From Iamia majanohamensis (GTDB lineage Bacteria; Actinomycetota; Acidimicrobiia; Acidimicrobiales; Iamiaceae): 64,000 nucleotides of DNA. Shown here in pieces: positions 25,057-33,583 of the stretch (positions are counted from its first letter, which is position 1; every line of letters begins with the position of its first letter). Location of the stretch: the NCBI RefSeq assembly GCF_028532485.1, contig NZ_CP116942.1, forward strand, positions 4,154,001 through 4,218,000, in the 5' to 3' direction. Made by a program: the position numbers and the translations under genes. The notes beneath the pieces are model-generated. The model was given only the letters and a program-made list of their open reading frames with translations. It made no database searches and was not told the DNA's origin.

Positions 25057-26826
25057 TCAGCCCGCGGCCCGGCGGGCCAGGGCCTCGGGCGTGGTGGGCT
25101 CGCCGAAGTGGTAGCCCTGCCCTGCGTCGCAGCCCATCTCGGCCAGCAGCTCGGCCTGGGCCGCGTCCTCGACGCCCTCGGCCACCACGGTGAAGCCGAG
25201 CGACCGACCGAGGGCCACGGCGGCGCCGACGATGGCCCGGTCGCGCGCGTCGTGGACGATGCCGGAGACGAAGGTGCGGTCGATCTTGAGGCTGTCGGCG
25301 ACGTCGACCCGCCGGAGGTGCTCGAGGGTCGCGTAGCCGGTCCCGAAGTCGTCGATCGACACCCGCAGCCCGAGGTCGTGCAGCCGGCGCAGCAGGGCCG
25401 AGGCGTGCTCGGCGTCGCGCACCAGGGCGCTCTCGGTGATCTCCAGGCGCAGCCAGCGGGGGTCGACGTCGTGGCGGGCGAGGGCGGCCTCGGCCGCCGC
25501 GACCAGGCCGGGGTCGTCGAGCTGGCGGGCCGACACGTTGACGCTCACGACCACGCCCTCGAGCCCGGCGGCGATGGCCTCCAGGGCCGCGTCCACGGCC
25601 CAGGCCCCGAGGTCGACCACGAGGCCGCTGTCCTCGGCGACGGGGATGAACTCGTCGGGGCTCACGGTGCCCCGTTCCAGGTCGTGCCAGCGCACGAGCG
25701 CCTCGGCCCCCACCAGGCTCCCGTCCACCAGCGAGACCTGGGGCTGGTAGGCGAGCTGCAGGCCGTCGTCGTCGAGGGCGCGGCGCAGGTCGCGCTCGAT
25801 GTCGATGCGGGCTCGGGCCGCCTCGTAGGTGCCGGGCCGGTAGCGCACCACCTCGGCGCCGCCCCGGCGGTGGGCCTCCCGGGCCGCGATGGCGGCCTTG
25901 TGCACCAGCGAGGTGACGGTGTCGACGTCCGCAGCCACGACCACGCCGACGCCGGGGTGCAGGGAGATGGCCCCCTCGCCGGTGCCGATGGGCCCGGTGA
26001 GGGCGTGGCGCACCCGTTCGCCCACCTCGGCCGCCTCGTCGGGGCCGACGCCCTCGCAGATGACGGCGAAGGCCGGGCCCCGCAGGTGCCCCACCACGTC
26101 GCCGGGGCGGACCACGGTGCGGAGGCGCTCGGCCGCGACCCGCAGGGCGGCGTCGCCGGCCGCCCCGCTCAGGCCGTCCTCCATGTCGTGCAGGCGGTCG
26201 AGGCCCACGTGGAGGAGGGCGACCCCACGGGCGGGCCGGCGGTGGAGGGCCTCGCGCAGGCGGGCCAGGATGCGCGCCCGGTTGGGCAGCCCGGTGACGT
26301 CGTCGCGCACCGCCGAGCCGCGCACCCGGGCCCGGTCGGCGTCGCGGGCGAGGGCCACGGCGGCCACCCGCGCCCAGCGGCACAGGTCGCCCGGGTCGGC
26401 CGGGGCCCCCGCCGGGGGGAAGTCGGCCAGCACGCCGAGGGGGACCGACCCGTCGACCAGCGCGACGAGCAGGGGCGGCTCGAGCCCGGCGGCGGCCAGG
26501 TCCGCGCTCGCCGCGGACCACGGCGGGACCGTCGCGTCGGCGCGGGTCGGCGCCAGCGGGTCGCCGGTGGGGCCGGGGCCGCCGGTGGTGGCCACCCGGT
26601 CGAGGGCGAGCACGGCCCGCCGGGGCAGGTCGAGGTCGCGGCCCAGCACGCGCGCGCCGCCGGAGCGGGCCGCCACCACCACGCGGTGGCCCGGTCGGGA
26701 GCGGGCGGCCGCCGACGCGACGCGGTCGACCACCCGGTCGACGCCCTCGCCCCCGAGGAGCGCGCCCAGGACCCGGTCGACCTCGTCCCCTCCCGGCACC
26801 GCCGGGCCCCCCGTCGGATCGCTCAC
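25057..26826 (-). CDS. EAL-domain protein with degenerate GGDEF domain
   Basis: Probable cyclic-di-GMP phosphodiesterase, 589 aa. The N-terminal 160 residues look GAF-like (weak). A GGDEF fold follows (residues about 170-320, DDVTGLPNRARILARL), but the signature is replaced by GHLRGPAFAV, so cyclase activity is unlikely. The EAL domain (residues about 340-585) keeps catalytic residues: EALVRWHD, NVSARQL, EITESALV, SIDDFGTGYATLEHL and AEGVED. The start is GTG 26826. No membrane helix is present, so the protein is cytoplasmic. It stands between pgi and hemL without an obvious operon partner. The degenerate domain may sense GTP allosterically, as in known hybrid phosphodiesterases. Confidence 0.88.
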   Translation of the reverse strand: MSDPTGGPAVPGGDEVDRVLGALLGGEGVDRVVDRVASAAARSRPGHRVVVAARSGGARVLGRDLDLPRRAVLALDRVATTGGPGPTGDPLAPTRADATVPPWSAASADLAAAGLEPPLLVALVDGSVPLGVLADFPPAGAPADPGDLCRWARVAAVALARDADRARVRGSAVRDDVTGLPNRARILARLREALHRRPARGVALLHVGLDRLHDMEDGLSGAAGDAALRVAAERLRTVVRPGDVVGHLRGPAFAVICEGVGPDEAAEVGERVRHALTGPIGTGEGAISLHPGVGVVVAADVDTVTSLVHKAAIAAREAHRRGGAEVVRYRPGTYEAARARIDIERDLRRALDDDGLQLAYQPQVSLVDGSLVGAEALVRWHDLERGTVSPDEFIPVAEDSGLVVDLGAWAVDAALEAIAAGLEGVVVSVNVSARQLDDPGLVAAAEAALARHDVDPRWLRLEITESALVRDAEHASALLRRLHDLGLRVSIDDFGTGYATLEHLRRVDVADSLKIDRTFVSGIVHDARDRAIVGAAVALGRSLGFTVVAEGVEDAAQAELLAEMGCDAGQGYHFGEPTTPEALARRAAG

Positions 26827-26866
26827 CGCGCGCCGGACCCCGGGGCCGACGCAGGACTAAGGGACC

Positions 26867-28168
26867 TCACGTCCCCGCCTCGGCGACGGCGCGGGCGGCG
26901 TCGCCCGCCGCGGCCAGGACCTCGTCGACGGTGGCGTCGTCGTGGGCCAGGCCCGGGAACAGGATCTCGTAGGGCCCGGGGGCGAGGGCGATCCCCCGGT
27001 CGAGCAGGGCGTGGAAGAGGCGGGCGTAGGTGGCGGTGTCGGTGGTGCGGGCGGTGTCGTAGTCGACCGCCGGGTCGGCGGCGAGGTGGATGCCGAGCAG
27101 CGGGCCCTCGACGGGGACCACGACGTCGAGGCCTGCGGCGCCCAGCGCCCCGGCCAGGCCCTCCCCCAGCCGGCGGGCGGTGGCCTCCAGCCGGGTGTAG
27201 GCCGCGTCGTCGAGCAGGTCGAGGGCCGCCAGCCCGGCCGCGGTGGCCAGGGGGTTCCCCGACAGCGTGCCGGCCTGGTACACGGGCCCGAGGGGCGCCA
27301 TCTGGTCCATGAGGTCGGCCCGCCCGCCGAAGGCGCCCACGTTGAGGCCCCCGCCGATGACCTTCCCGAAGCAGGAGAGGTCCGGGGTGACCCCGTACCG
27401 GCCCTGGGCCCCGCCCCGCCCCAGCCGGAACCCGGTGATGACCTCGTCGAAGACGAGCAGGGCGCCCACCCGGTCGCACTCGGCCCGGAGTCCGGCCAGG
27501 AACCCGGGCGCCGGGGGGACCAGGCCCATGTTGGCCGCCACCGGCTCGACGATGACGCAGGCCACGGTGTCGTCGAGCTCCGGCACGCGGTTGTAGGGGA
27601 CGACCACGGTGTCGGCCACCGCCCCCCGGGGCACCCCGGCCGAGCCCGGCACCGCGGTGGGGTCCGACGGGTCGGCCTCGATGAGGGCGACGGCACTGCC
27701 GGCGTCGGCCAGCAGGCCGTCGCTGTGGCCGTGGTAGTTCCCGGCGAACTTCACCAGCCGGTCCCGCCCGGTGGCCCCGCGCACCAGCCGGATGGCGCTC
27801 ATGGTGGCCTCGGTGCCGCTCGACACCAGCCGCACCCGCTCGCAGGCCGGCACCCGGGTGCGGATCTCCTCGGCGAGGAGCACCTCGCGCTCGGTGGGGG
27901 CGCCGTAGGAGGTGCCGTCGGCGGCGGCCGCGGCCACCGCCTCGACGATGGCGGGGTGGGCGTGGCCGGCGATGATCGCCCCGTAGGACTGCACCACGTC
28001 GACCAGGCGCCGGCCCTCGACGTCCCAGACGTGGGGCCCCTCGGCCCGGGCCACGAAGTACGGCGTGCCCCCGACCGAGCCGAAGGCGCGGACCGGCGAG
28101 CTCACCCCGCCCGGGATCACGCGCTGGGCGCGGGCGAAGAGGTCGGCGTTGGTGGTGTGGGTCGGCAT
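26867..28168 (-). CDS. hemL: glutamate-1-semialdehyde 2,1-aminomutase
   Basis: PLP enzyme that makes 5-aminolevulinate in the C5 haem pathway. The PLP-lysine motif FGKVIGGGLNVGAFGG lies near residue 268, with LVFDEVITGFRLGRGG near residue 236 and VSSGTEATMSAIRLVRG near residue 117. The 433-aa length is normal. Start ATG 28168 (MPTHTTNADLFARAQRVIPGG) matches the family N-terminus. A TAGATT box lies ten bases upstream, so a very short leader is likely. hemB follows upstream on the same strand, and hemA is in the rex block at 34.5 kb, so all three early steps are in this window. Confidence 0.95.
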   Translation of the reverse strand: MPTHTTNADLFARAQRVIPGGVSSPVRAFGSVGGTPYFVARAEGPHVWDVEGRRLVDVVQSYGAIIAGHAHPAIVEAVAAAAADGTSYGAPTEREVLLAEEIRTRVPACERVRLVSSGTEATMSAIRLVRGATGRDRLVKFAGNYHGHSDGLLADAGSAVALIEADPSDPTAVPGSAGVPRGAVADTVVVPYNRVPELDDTVACVIVEPVAANMGLVPPAPGFLAGLRAECDRVGALLVFDEVITGFRLGRGGAQGRYGVTPDLSCFGKVIGGGLNVGAFGGRADLMDQMAPLGPVYQAGTLSGNPLATAAGLAALDLLDDAAYTRLEATARRLGEGLAGALGAAGLDVVVPVEGPLLGIHLAADPAVDYDTARTTDTATYARLFHALLDRGIALAPGPYEILFPGLAHDDATVDEVLAAAGDAARAVAEAGT

Positions 28169-28227
28169 CGCGGCCGCCAATCTACGGGGTGGTGCGCCGG
28201 GGCCCGCGCCCGGAGGCGACCGTGCCG

Positions 28228-29211
28228 TCAGCCGCCCAGGAGCTCGGCCACCTCGGCGGCCAGGTAGGTGAGGATCACGTCGGCCCCGGCCCGCCTGATG
28301 GCGGTCAGGTGCTCGAGGGCGACGGCCTCTCCGTCGACCCACCCCCGCTCGGCGGCCGCCTTGATCATCGAGTACTCGCCGGAGACGTGGTAGGCGGCGA
28401 TCGGGACGTCGACGGCGGCGCGGGCGTCGGCGATCACGTCGAGGTAGGCGAGGGCGGGCTTCACCATGACCAGGTCGGCCCCCTCGGCCACGTCCTCGGC
28501 CACCTCGGCCAAGGCCTCCCGGGCGTTGCCCGGGTCCTGCTGGTAGGCCCGCCGGTCGCCCCCGCCGGCGATCTCGACGTCGACCGCCTCCCGGAACGGC
28601 CCGTAGAGGGCCGAGGCGTACTTGGCCGCGTAGGCCATGACCGCCACCTCGTGGTGGCCGGCGTCGTCGAGGGCGGACCGGATGGCCGCCACCTGCCCGT
28701 CCATCATCCCCGAGGGGGCCACGACCGCAGCACCCGCCTCGGCCTGGGCCCGGGCCACCTCGGCGTAGCGCTCGAGGGTGGCGTCGTTGTCGACCGTGCC
28801 CTGGGGGGTCAGCAGGCCGCAGTGGCCGTGGTCGGTGTACTCGTCGAGGCACAGGTCGGCCATGAGGACGACGTCGTCGCCCACCTCGTCGCGCAGGTCG
28901 CGGAGGGCGACCTGGACGATGCCGTCGGGGTCCGACGCACCGGTGCCGGCGGGGTCCTTGGCCTCGGGGACGCCGAAGAGGACGATGCCGGGGACCCCGA
29001 GGTCGCGGAGGCGGGCCACCTCGGCGCGCAGCGAGGCCCGGCTGTGCTGCACGACGCCGGGCAGGGACCCGATGGGGTGGGGCTCGTCGATGCCCTCGCG
29101 CACGAACAGCGGGGCGATGAGGTCGTCGACGCCCAGGCGGGTCTCGGCCACCAGGCGGCGGAGGGCGGGCGTGCGGCGCAGCCGGCGGAGCCGGCGCTGC
29201 GGGAAGGGCAT
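28228..29211 (-). CDS. hemB: porphobilinogen synthase (delta-aminolevulinate dehydratase)
   Basis: Condenses two 5-aminolevulinate molecules to porphobilinogen. Active-site lysine segments MAYAAKYASALYGPFREA near residue 190 and LVMVKPALAYLDVI near residue 245 are present. The metal site reads DLCLDEYTDHGHCG, with Cys, Asp and Cys, intermediate between the three-Cys zinc type and the Mg-dependent type. Start ATG 29211 (MPFPQRRLRRLRRTPALRRL) has no ribosome binding site but a TAGGCT box seven bases upstream. Length 327 aa is normal. It lies 59 bases from hemL. Confidence 0.95.
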   Translation of the reverse strand: MPFPQRRLRRLRRTPALRRLVAETRLGVDDLIAPLFVREGIDEPHPIGSLPGVVQHSRASLRAEVARLRDLGVPGIVLFGVPEAKDPAGTGASDPDGIVQVALRDLRDEVGDDVVLMADLCLDEYTDHGHCGLLTPQGTVDNDATLERYAEVARAQAEAGAAVVAPSGMMDGQVAAIRSALDDAGHHEVAVMAYAAKYASALYGPFREAVDVEIAGGGDRRAYQQDPGNAREALAEVAEDVAEGADLVMVKPALAYLDVIADARAAVDVPIAAYHVSGEYSMIKAAAERGWVDGEAVALEHLTAIRRAGADVILTYLAAEVAELLGG

Positions 29212-29218
29212 GGGGCCG

Positions 29219-29224
29219 AGCCTA
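29219..29224 (-). promoter_or_regulatory. leaderless -10 box of hemB
   Basis: TAGGCT on the minus strand, seven bases before the hemB ATG. Transcription would start at or next to the start codon. Confidence 0.6.
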
Positions 29225-29270
29225 GGGATGCCTGTCGGCGGGACCGGCGTCGGTCGCGCCGGGTCGCGGC

Positions 29271-29960
29271 TCAGCCGCCGGGGAGGAGGGCGGCGAGGTC
29301 GGCGGGGGCCAGCTCGGCCAGCGAGGCGACCACGAGGTCGGCTGCGCCCAGGTCCTGGTGGGCGGTGAGCCGGGACGGCACCGCGACCACGGCCCCCAGG
29401 CCGGCGGCCCGGGCCGAGGCGATCCCCCGGGCGGTGTCCTCGATGGCCACGGTCGTGGCCGGCTCCGCCCCCATCTCGGCCACGGCCACGCGGTACAGGT
29501 CCGGCGCCGGCTTCCCCGCGGTGACCTCGACGTGGTCGCGGCCGACGAGGGTGGGGAGCAGGTCGGTGAGCCCGAAGCGGGCCAGGTGGTGGACCACCCA
29601 GCCCCGGGACGAGCCGGTGGCCACGGCCAGCCGGGCGTCGGTGGCGGCCAGCGCCCGCACCAGGTCCTCGGCGCCGGGGGTGATCTCCGCCGAGTCGAAG
29701 GCGGTGGGGATGTGGGTCACCGCCTCGACGTGGGCGTCGAACGCCTCCTGGTCGATGTCGAGGCCGAGCAGCGGGGCCAGCCCGTCCCACCAGGGCTCGC
29801 CGTGGGACACGCCCACCGCGTGGCGGGCCCAGAGCTCGGGGGTGAGCTCGGCCCCCAGCCCGGCGGCGGCCGCCGCGGCTCGCTGGTAGATCGGCCACTC
29901 GGTGTCGGCGAGGGTCCCGTCGAAGTCGAACACCACGGCGGGCGGGGCGGGGGCGGGCAC
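29271..29960 (-). CDS. HAD-superfamily phosphatase (phosphoglycolate phosphatase-like)
   Basis: HAD hydrolase of 229 aa. Motif I is VVFDFDGTLADTEW at residue 9, motif II is VATGSSRGW near residue 110, the motif III Lys lies in AGKPAPDLY near residue 145, and motif IV is VAIEDTARGI near residue 168. The helical cap after motif I places it in the subfamily of beta-phosphoglucomutases and phosphoglycolate phosphatases; substrate is not predictable. Start GTG 29960 is supported by a TACCCT box seven bases upstream. The nearest same-strand neighbours are hemB and pfkB, with gaps of about 60 bases on each side. Confidence 0.88.
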   Translation of the reverse strand: MPAPAPPAVVFDFDGTLADTEWPIYQRAAAAAAGLGAELTPELWARHAVGVSHGEPWWDGLAPLLGLDIDQEAFDAHVEAVTHIPTAFDSAEITPGAEDLVRALAATDARLAVATGSSRGWVVHHLARFGLTDLLPTLVGRDHVEVTAGKPAPDLYRVAVAEMGAEPATTVAIEDTARGIASARAAGLGAVVAVPSRLTAHQDLGAADLVVASLAELAPADLAALLPGG

Positions 29961-29967
29961 CGGGCCG

Positions 29968-29973
29968 AGGGTA
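29968..29973 (-). promoter_or_regulatory. leaderless -10 box of the HAD phosphatase gene
   Basis: TACCCT on the minus strand, seven bases before the GTG start at 29960, with no ribosome binding site between. Confidence 0.6.
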
Positions 29974-30027
29974 GGCCCCCCTCCGGGGCCGCCCCGTGCC
30001 GGGCGCGCCGCCGGGGTGGGGTGCGGG

Positions 30028-30942
30028 TCAGTGGTGGGCCACGGGAGGGCGGCCGCCGGGGTGGGCCACGGCCTCGGCCGCCCGGGCCGCGCCCGACGCG
30101 AGGGCGTCGGCCACCGCGGCCCCGCCCACCCACGACCCGAGGAACCCGGCGGCGAAGGCGTCGCCCGCCCCGGTGGTGTCGACGACCCGGGCCGGCCGGG
30201 GCAGCACCTCCACCTGCTCGTGGCCGTCGGACCAGGTGGCCCCCTCGCCGCCGCGCTTGGTGACGAGGCCCCGCACCCTCCCGGCCACGGCGTCCTCCCC
30301 GCCCAGGGCGACGAGCTCGTCCGCGTTGGCCAGGAGGAGGTCGGCCCCGTCCACCAGCTCGAGGAAGGCGTCGGCCCCCAGGTCCCGCAGGGGCCCGGCG
30401 CCGGCCGCGTCGACCGAGAGGCCCACGCCGGCGGCCCGCGCCCGGGCCACGACCTCCTGGCCGGCACCACGGGACCCCGCGTGCAGGAGCGTGTAGCCCG
30501 ACAGGTGGACCCAGGCGACGCCGCCCAGCGGGAGGCCGGCGTCGTCGAGGAGCACCCCCACGTGCTCGGCGGTCAGCCGGTCGTTGGCCGCCCGGTCGGG
30601 GAGCAGGGTGCGCTCGCCGTCGGCGTCGACGAGCACCACGCAGGTCCCGGTGGCGGCCTCGGCCAGGACGGGGCCGAGGTGCTCCACGCCGTGCACCGCC
30701 AGGTCGTCGCGGACCGACCGGCCGAGGGGGTCGTCCCCGACGGCGGCGACGAGGGAGGTCGAGTGGCCGGTCCAGGCCAGCCAGGCGGCCGTGTTGGCGG
30801 CCGACCCCCCGCCCGAGGAGGTGATGGCCGCGGCCGTGTCGGTGCCGGGGCGGAGCGGGCCGTCGGGGACCACCACCACGTCGGCCAGCAGGTCGCCCAC
30901 CACCACGATGCGGGTCGCGGGCTCGAGGCCCGGGTCAGCCAC
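30028..30942 (-). CDS. PfkB-family carbohydrate kinase, probable pseudouridine kinase
   Basis: Ribokinase-fold kinase of 304 aa. N-terminal GDLLADVVV and the [16 protein letters not shown] motif bind the sugar, and the C-terminal signature [18 protein letters not shown] near residue 252 contains the catalytic Asp. It overlaps psuG by eight bases at its GTG start (30942). PsuG cleaves pseudouridine 5'-phosphate, and pseudouridine kinases (PsuK) belong to the PfkB family, so the pair likely degrades pseudouridine to uracil and ribose 5-phosphate. Adenosine or ribose kinase activity cannot be excluded from sequence. Confidence 0.85.
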   Translation of the reverse strand: MADPGLEPATRIVVVGDLLADVVVVPDGPLRPGTDTAAAITSSGGGSAANTAAWLAWTGHSTSLVAAVGDDPLGRSVRDDLAVHGVEHLGPVLAEAATGTCVVLVDADGERTLLPDRAANDRLTAEHVGVLLDDAGLPLGGVAWVHLSGYTLLHAGSRGAGQEVVARARAAGVGLSVDAAGAGPLRDLGADAFLELVDGADLLLANADELVALGGEDAVAGRVRGLVTKRGGEGATWSDGHEQVEVLPRPARVVDTTGAGDAFAAGFLGSWVGGAAVADALASGAARAAEAVAHPGGRPPVAHH

Positions 30943-31864
30943 CGGCGTGGGCCGCGGCGATGCGGGCCGCCAGCCTGGCGTTGGCCAGGACCAGGGCGAC
31001 GTTGACCCGCAGCGACCCGCCGCCGGTGGCCTCGTGCAGGTGGGCCAGCAGGAAGGGGGTCACGTCCTTGCCCCGCACCCCGGCGGCCTCGGCCGCGGCC
31101 AGGCCCTCGGCGAGGACCCGCTCGTGCACGTCGGCGGGCAGGGCCTCGTCCTCCCGGACCGGTTGGGCCACCACCAGGGCGGCCCCGTCGGTGCCGAGGG
31201 CGGCACGGGCGCGCATGACGGCGGCGACCTCCTCGGGGTCGTCGACGCGCCACTCGACGGGGTGGCCGGAGTCGGGGCGGTAGAAGCCGGGGAAGCGGTC
31301 GGTGCCGTAGCCCACCGCGGCCACCCCGAGGGTCTCGAGGCGCTCGAGGGTGGCGCCCACGTCGAGGATCGACTTCACCCCGGCGCAGACCACGGTGATG
31401 CCGGTGCGGGCGAGGGTGACGAGGTCGGCCGACTCGTCCCAGGTGGAGGCCGCCTCCCGGTGGACACCGCCCAGCCCACCGGTGGCGAACACCGCGATGC
31501 CGGCGCCCGCCGCCAGGTGGGCGGTGGCCGCCACCGTCGTCGCCCCGTGGCCGCGGCGCGCGGCCACGACGGCGAGGTCGCGCACGCTGACCTTGGCCAC
31601 GTCGTCGGACGTGGCCACCACGCCCAGGGCCTCGGCGTCGAGCCCGACGCGCGCCACGCCGCCGACCACGGCGACGGTGGCGGGGACGGCTCCCTCGTGG
31701 CGGACGACGTCCTCGACCTCGTGGGCCACCTCCAGGTTCCGGGGACGGGGGAGGCCGTGGCTGATGATCGTCGACTCCAGGGCCACCACCGGCCGGCCGG
31801 CCGCCAGGGCCTCGGCCACCTCGGGGGCCACCACCACGCCCGGGTGGGGTGCCGACGTCGTCAC
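30935..31864 (-). CDS. psuG: pseudouridine-5'-phosphate glycosidase
   Basis: Splits pseudouridine 5'-phosphate into uracil and ribose 5-phosphate. Family motifs are [19 protein letters not shown] near residue 25, the catalytic-Lys segment [14 protein letters not shown] near residue 85, [10 protein letters not shown] near residue 125 and [23 protein letters not shown] near residue 155. C-terminal [18 protein letters not shown] is also conserved. The 309-aa length is normal. The start GTG 31864 has a CATGCT box six bases upstream, a weak candidate leaderless promoter. It forms an overlapping pair with the kinase at 30028. Confidence 0.94.
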   Translation of the reverse strand: MTTSAPHPGVVVAPEVAEALAAGRPVVALESTIISHGLPRPRNLEVAHEVEDVVRHEGAVPATVAVVGGVARVGLDAEALGVVATSDDVAKVSVRDLAVVAARRGHGATTVAATAHLAAGAGIAVFATGGLGGVHREAASTWDESADLVTLARTGITVVCAGVKSILDVGATLERLETLGVAAVGYGTDRFPGFYRPDSGHPVEWRVDDPEEVAAVMRARAALGTDGAALVVAQPVREDEALPADVHERVLAEGLAAAEAAGVRGKDVTPFLLAHLHEATGGGSLRVNVALVLANARLAARIAAAHAGG

Positions 31865-31943
31865 CGGCCGAGCATGGCACGGCCGCCGCGGGTGGTCGCC
31901 CCTGACGGGCCGTGCGCCGGGGGCGGGGCGCTCCCGTGGGGGA

Positions 31944-31972
31944 CGTCACGTCGTGCCGGGCACCACGTGACG
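31944..31972. terminator. near-perfect 29-base palindrome between cobA/hemD and psuG
   Basis: An outer 8-bp stem CGTCACGT/ACGTGACG and an inner 5-bp stem GTGCC/GGCAC are separated by one C-C mismatch, with a single central G. It lies 42 bases beyond the cobA/hemD stop and 80 bases before psuG. No T-run follows. It may end the rex-hem transcript or bind a dimeric regulator. Confidence 0.5.
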
Positions 31973-32013
31973 CCCGGTGCGCGGCCTGCGCGGTGGGGCC
32001 GGGTCGGGGGGGG

Positions 32014-33477
32014 TCAGCCGGGGGCCCAGTGGGCTCGCAGGGCGGCCACCAGGCCGGGGATGGTGTGCTCCTCCGCCTCCACGGTGACCTCCAGGCCCAG
32101 CTCCTGCGCGGTGGCCGCGGTGACGGGCCCGATGCACGCGACGACCGGGGGCACGGCCTCGGGGCCGAAGGCCTCGACGAAGCGGCGCACGGTCGACGAC
32201 GAGGTGAAGGTGACGGCGTCGGCGCCGGCCAGCGCCGACGTGGCCCCCTCCGTCGGCGTGGCCGCGGTGGTCCGGTAGGCCGGGACCACCTCGACGTCCC
32301 AGCCCCGGGCCGCGAGGCCCTCGGGGAGCACCGCCCGGGCCTCCTCGGCCCGGGCCAGCAGCACCCGGCCCCCGTCGGGCGACGGCGACGGGAAGGCCTC
32401 GAGGAGGGCCTCGGCCACGTAGCGCTCGGGCACCAGGTCGGCCACGACCCGGTACCGCGCCAGGGCGGCGGCGGTCCCGGGGCCGATGGCGGCCACCGCG
32501 GTGGAGCCGAGCAGGCGGGTGTCGGGCAGGTGGGCGAAGGTCCGCTCGACCCCGTTGGGGCTGGTGAGGACGAGCCAGTCGAACGACGCGAGGCGCCCCA
32601 GCGCGCCCCGGAGGGCGTCGCCCCCGTCGGACGGCGGCCCGACCTCGATGACCGGGACCTCCACGGGGTCGGCGCCGAGGGCGCGCAGGGCCCGGCTCAG
32701 CTCCGACGCCTGGCTCCGGGTGCGGGTGACGACCACCCGGCGACCGAAGAGCGGACGGCCCTCGAACCACGACAGCCGGGAGGCGGCCACCCGACCGACC
32801 ACGATGACCGAGGGTGCCTCCAGCGGGTGGTCGCCGAGCGTGGCGAGCGTCGCCCGGGTCGTGCGCTGGTCGGGCCGGGTGCCCCAGTGGACGGCCGCGG
32901 CCGGGGTGTCGGGGGCGAGGCCGCCGGCGAGGAGGCGCTCGGCGATGCGGGGCCAGCGGGCCACGCCCATGAGCACCACGAGGGTGCCCCCCAGGCGGGC
33001 CGCGGCCTCCCAGTCGACGGTGCCCTCCCCGGCCGAGGGGTCCTCGTGCCCGGTGATCACGGTGAAGGCGGTGGACGAGAACCGCTGGGTGACGGGGATG
33101 CCGGCGTAGGCCGGCGCCGCCAGCGCCGAGCTGATGCCGGGGACGACCTCGTAGTCCACGCCGGCGGCGGCCAGCGCGGCGGCCTCCTCGCCGCCGCGGG
33201 CGAAGACGAAGGGGTCCCCGCCCTTGAGGCGCACGACCCGCTGGCCCCGCCGCCCGCGCTCCACGAGGAGGGCGGTGATCTCGTCCTGGGAGAGGCGGGC
33301 CCTCCGGGGGGCCTTGCCCACGTCGATGCGCTCGGCGGCGGCCGGGGCCAGGTCGAGCAGGTCGGCTGCGGAGAGGCGGTCGTGCACCACCACCTCGGCC
33401 GTGGCCAGGGCCTCGGCGCCGCGCACGGTGAGCAGGCCGGGGTCTCCGGGACCCGCGCCGACCAGGTGGACCGTCAC
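32014..33477 (-). CDS. cobA-hemD: uroporphyrinogen-III C-methyltransferase / uroporphyrinogen-III synthase fusion
   Basis: Bifunctional 487-aa enzyme. Residues about 1-240 are the SAM methyltransferase: VHLVGAGPGDPGLLTVRG, DRLSAADLLDLAP, RLKGGDPFVFARGGEEA and the GIPVTQRFSSTAFTVITGH segment. Residues about 245-487 are HemD (RVVVTRTRSQASELSRALRALGA, VLTSPNGVERTF, TFTSSSTVRRF). One chain therefore closes uroporphyrinogen III and starts the precorrin-2/sirohaem branch, consistent with sirC upstream. Start GTG 33477 is backed by a TAACGT box seven bases upstream, so it can be expressed apart from the rex-hem transcript. It follows hemC by 106 bases. Confidence 0.94.
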   Translation of the reverse strand: MTVHLVGAGPGDPGLLTVRGAEALATAEVVVHDRLSAADLLDLAPAAAERIDVGKAPRRARLSQDEITALLVERGRRGQRVVRLKGGDPFVFARGGEEAAALAAAGVDYEVVPGISSALAAPAYAGIPVTQRFSSTAFTVITGHEDPSAGEGTVDWEAAARLGGTLVVLMGVARWPRIAERLLAGGLAPDTPAAAVHWGTRPDQRTTRATLATLGDHPLEAPSVIVVGRVAASRLSWFEGRPLFGRRVVVTRTRSQASELSRALRALGADPVEVPVIEVGPPSDGGDALRGALGRLASFDWLVLTSPNGVERTFAHLPDTRLLGSTAVAAIGPGTAAALARYRVVADLVPERYVAEALLEAFPSPSPDGGRVLLARAEEARAVLPEGLAARGWDVEVVPAYRTTAATPTEGATSALAGADAVTFTSSSTVRRFVEAFGPEAVPPVVACIGPVTAATAQELGLEVTVEAEEHTIPGLVAALRAHWAPG

Positions 33478-33484
33478 CGGCCCG

Positions 33485-33490
33485 ACGTTA
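33485..33490 (-). promoter_or_regulatory. internal leaderless -10 box of cobA/hemD
   Basis: TAACGT on the minus strand, seven bases before the GTG at 33477, lies in the hemC-cobA/hemD gap. Confidence 0.5.
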
Positions 33491-33583
33491 GGCGGCACCC
33501 CGCCCACCCCCACCGACGTCGGACCTCGGACGGGTGTCGTGCCACGGCGCGACCACGCGTCCAAGGTTCGAGGGGCGGCGGGG

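Noticed and set aside
33560-33580. Possible tRNA T-loop (AGGTTCGAGG)
   Set aside because: GGTTCGA occurs, but no acceptor stem, anticodon arm or 3' CCA-adjacent pairing surrounds it. No tRNA was found anywhere in the window.
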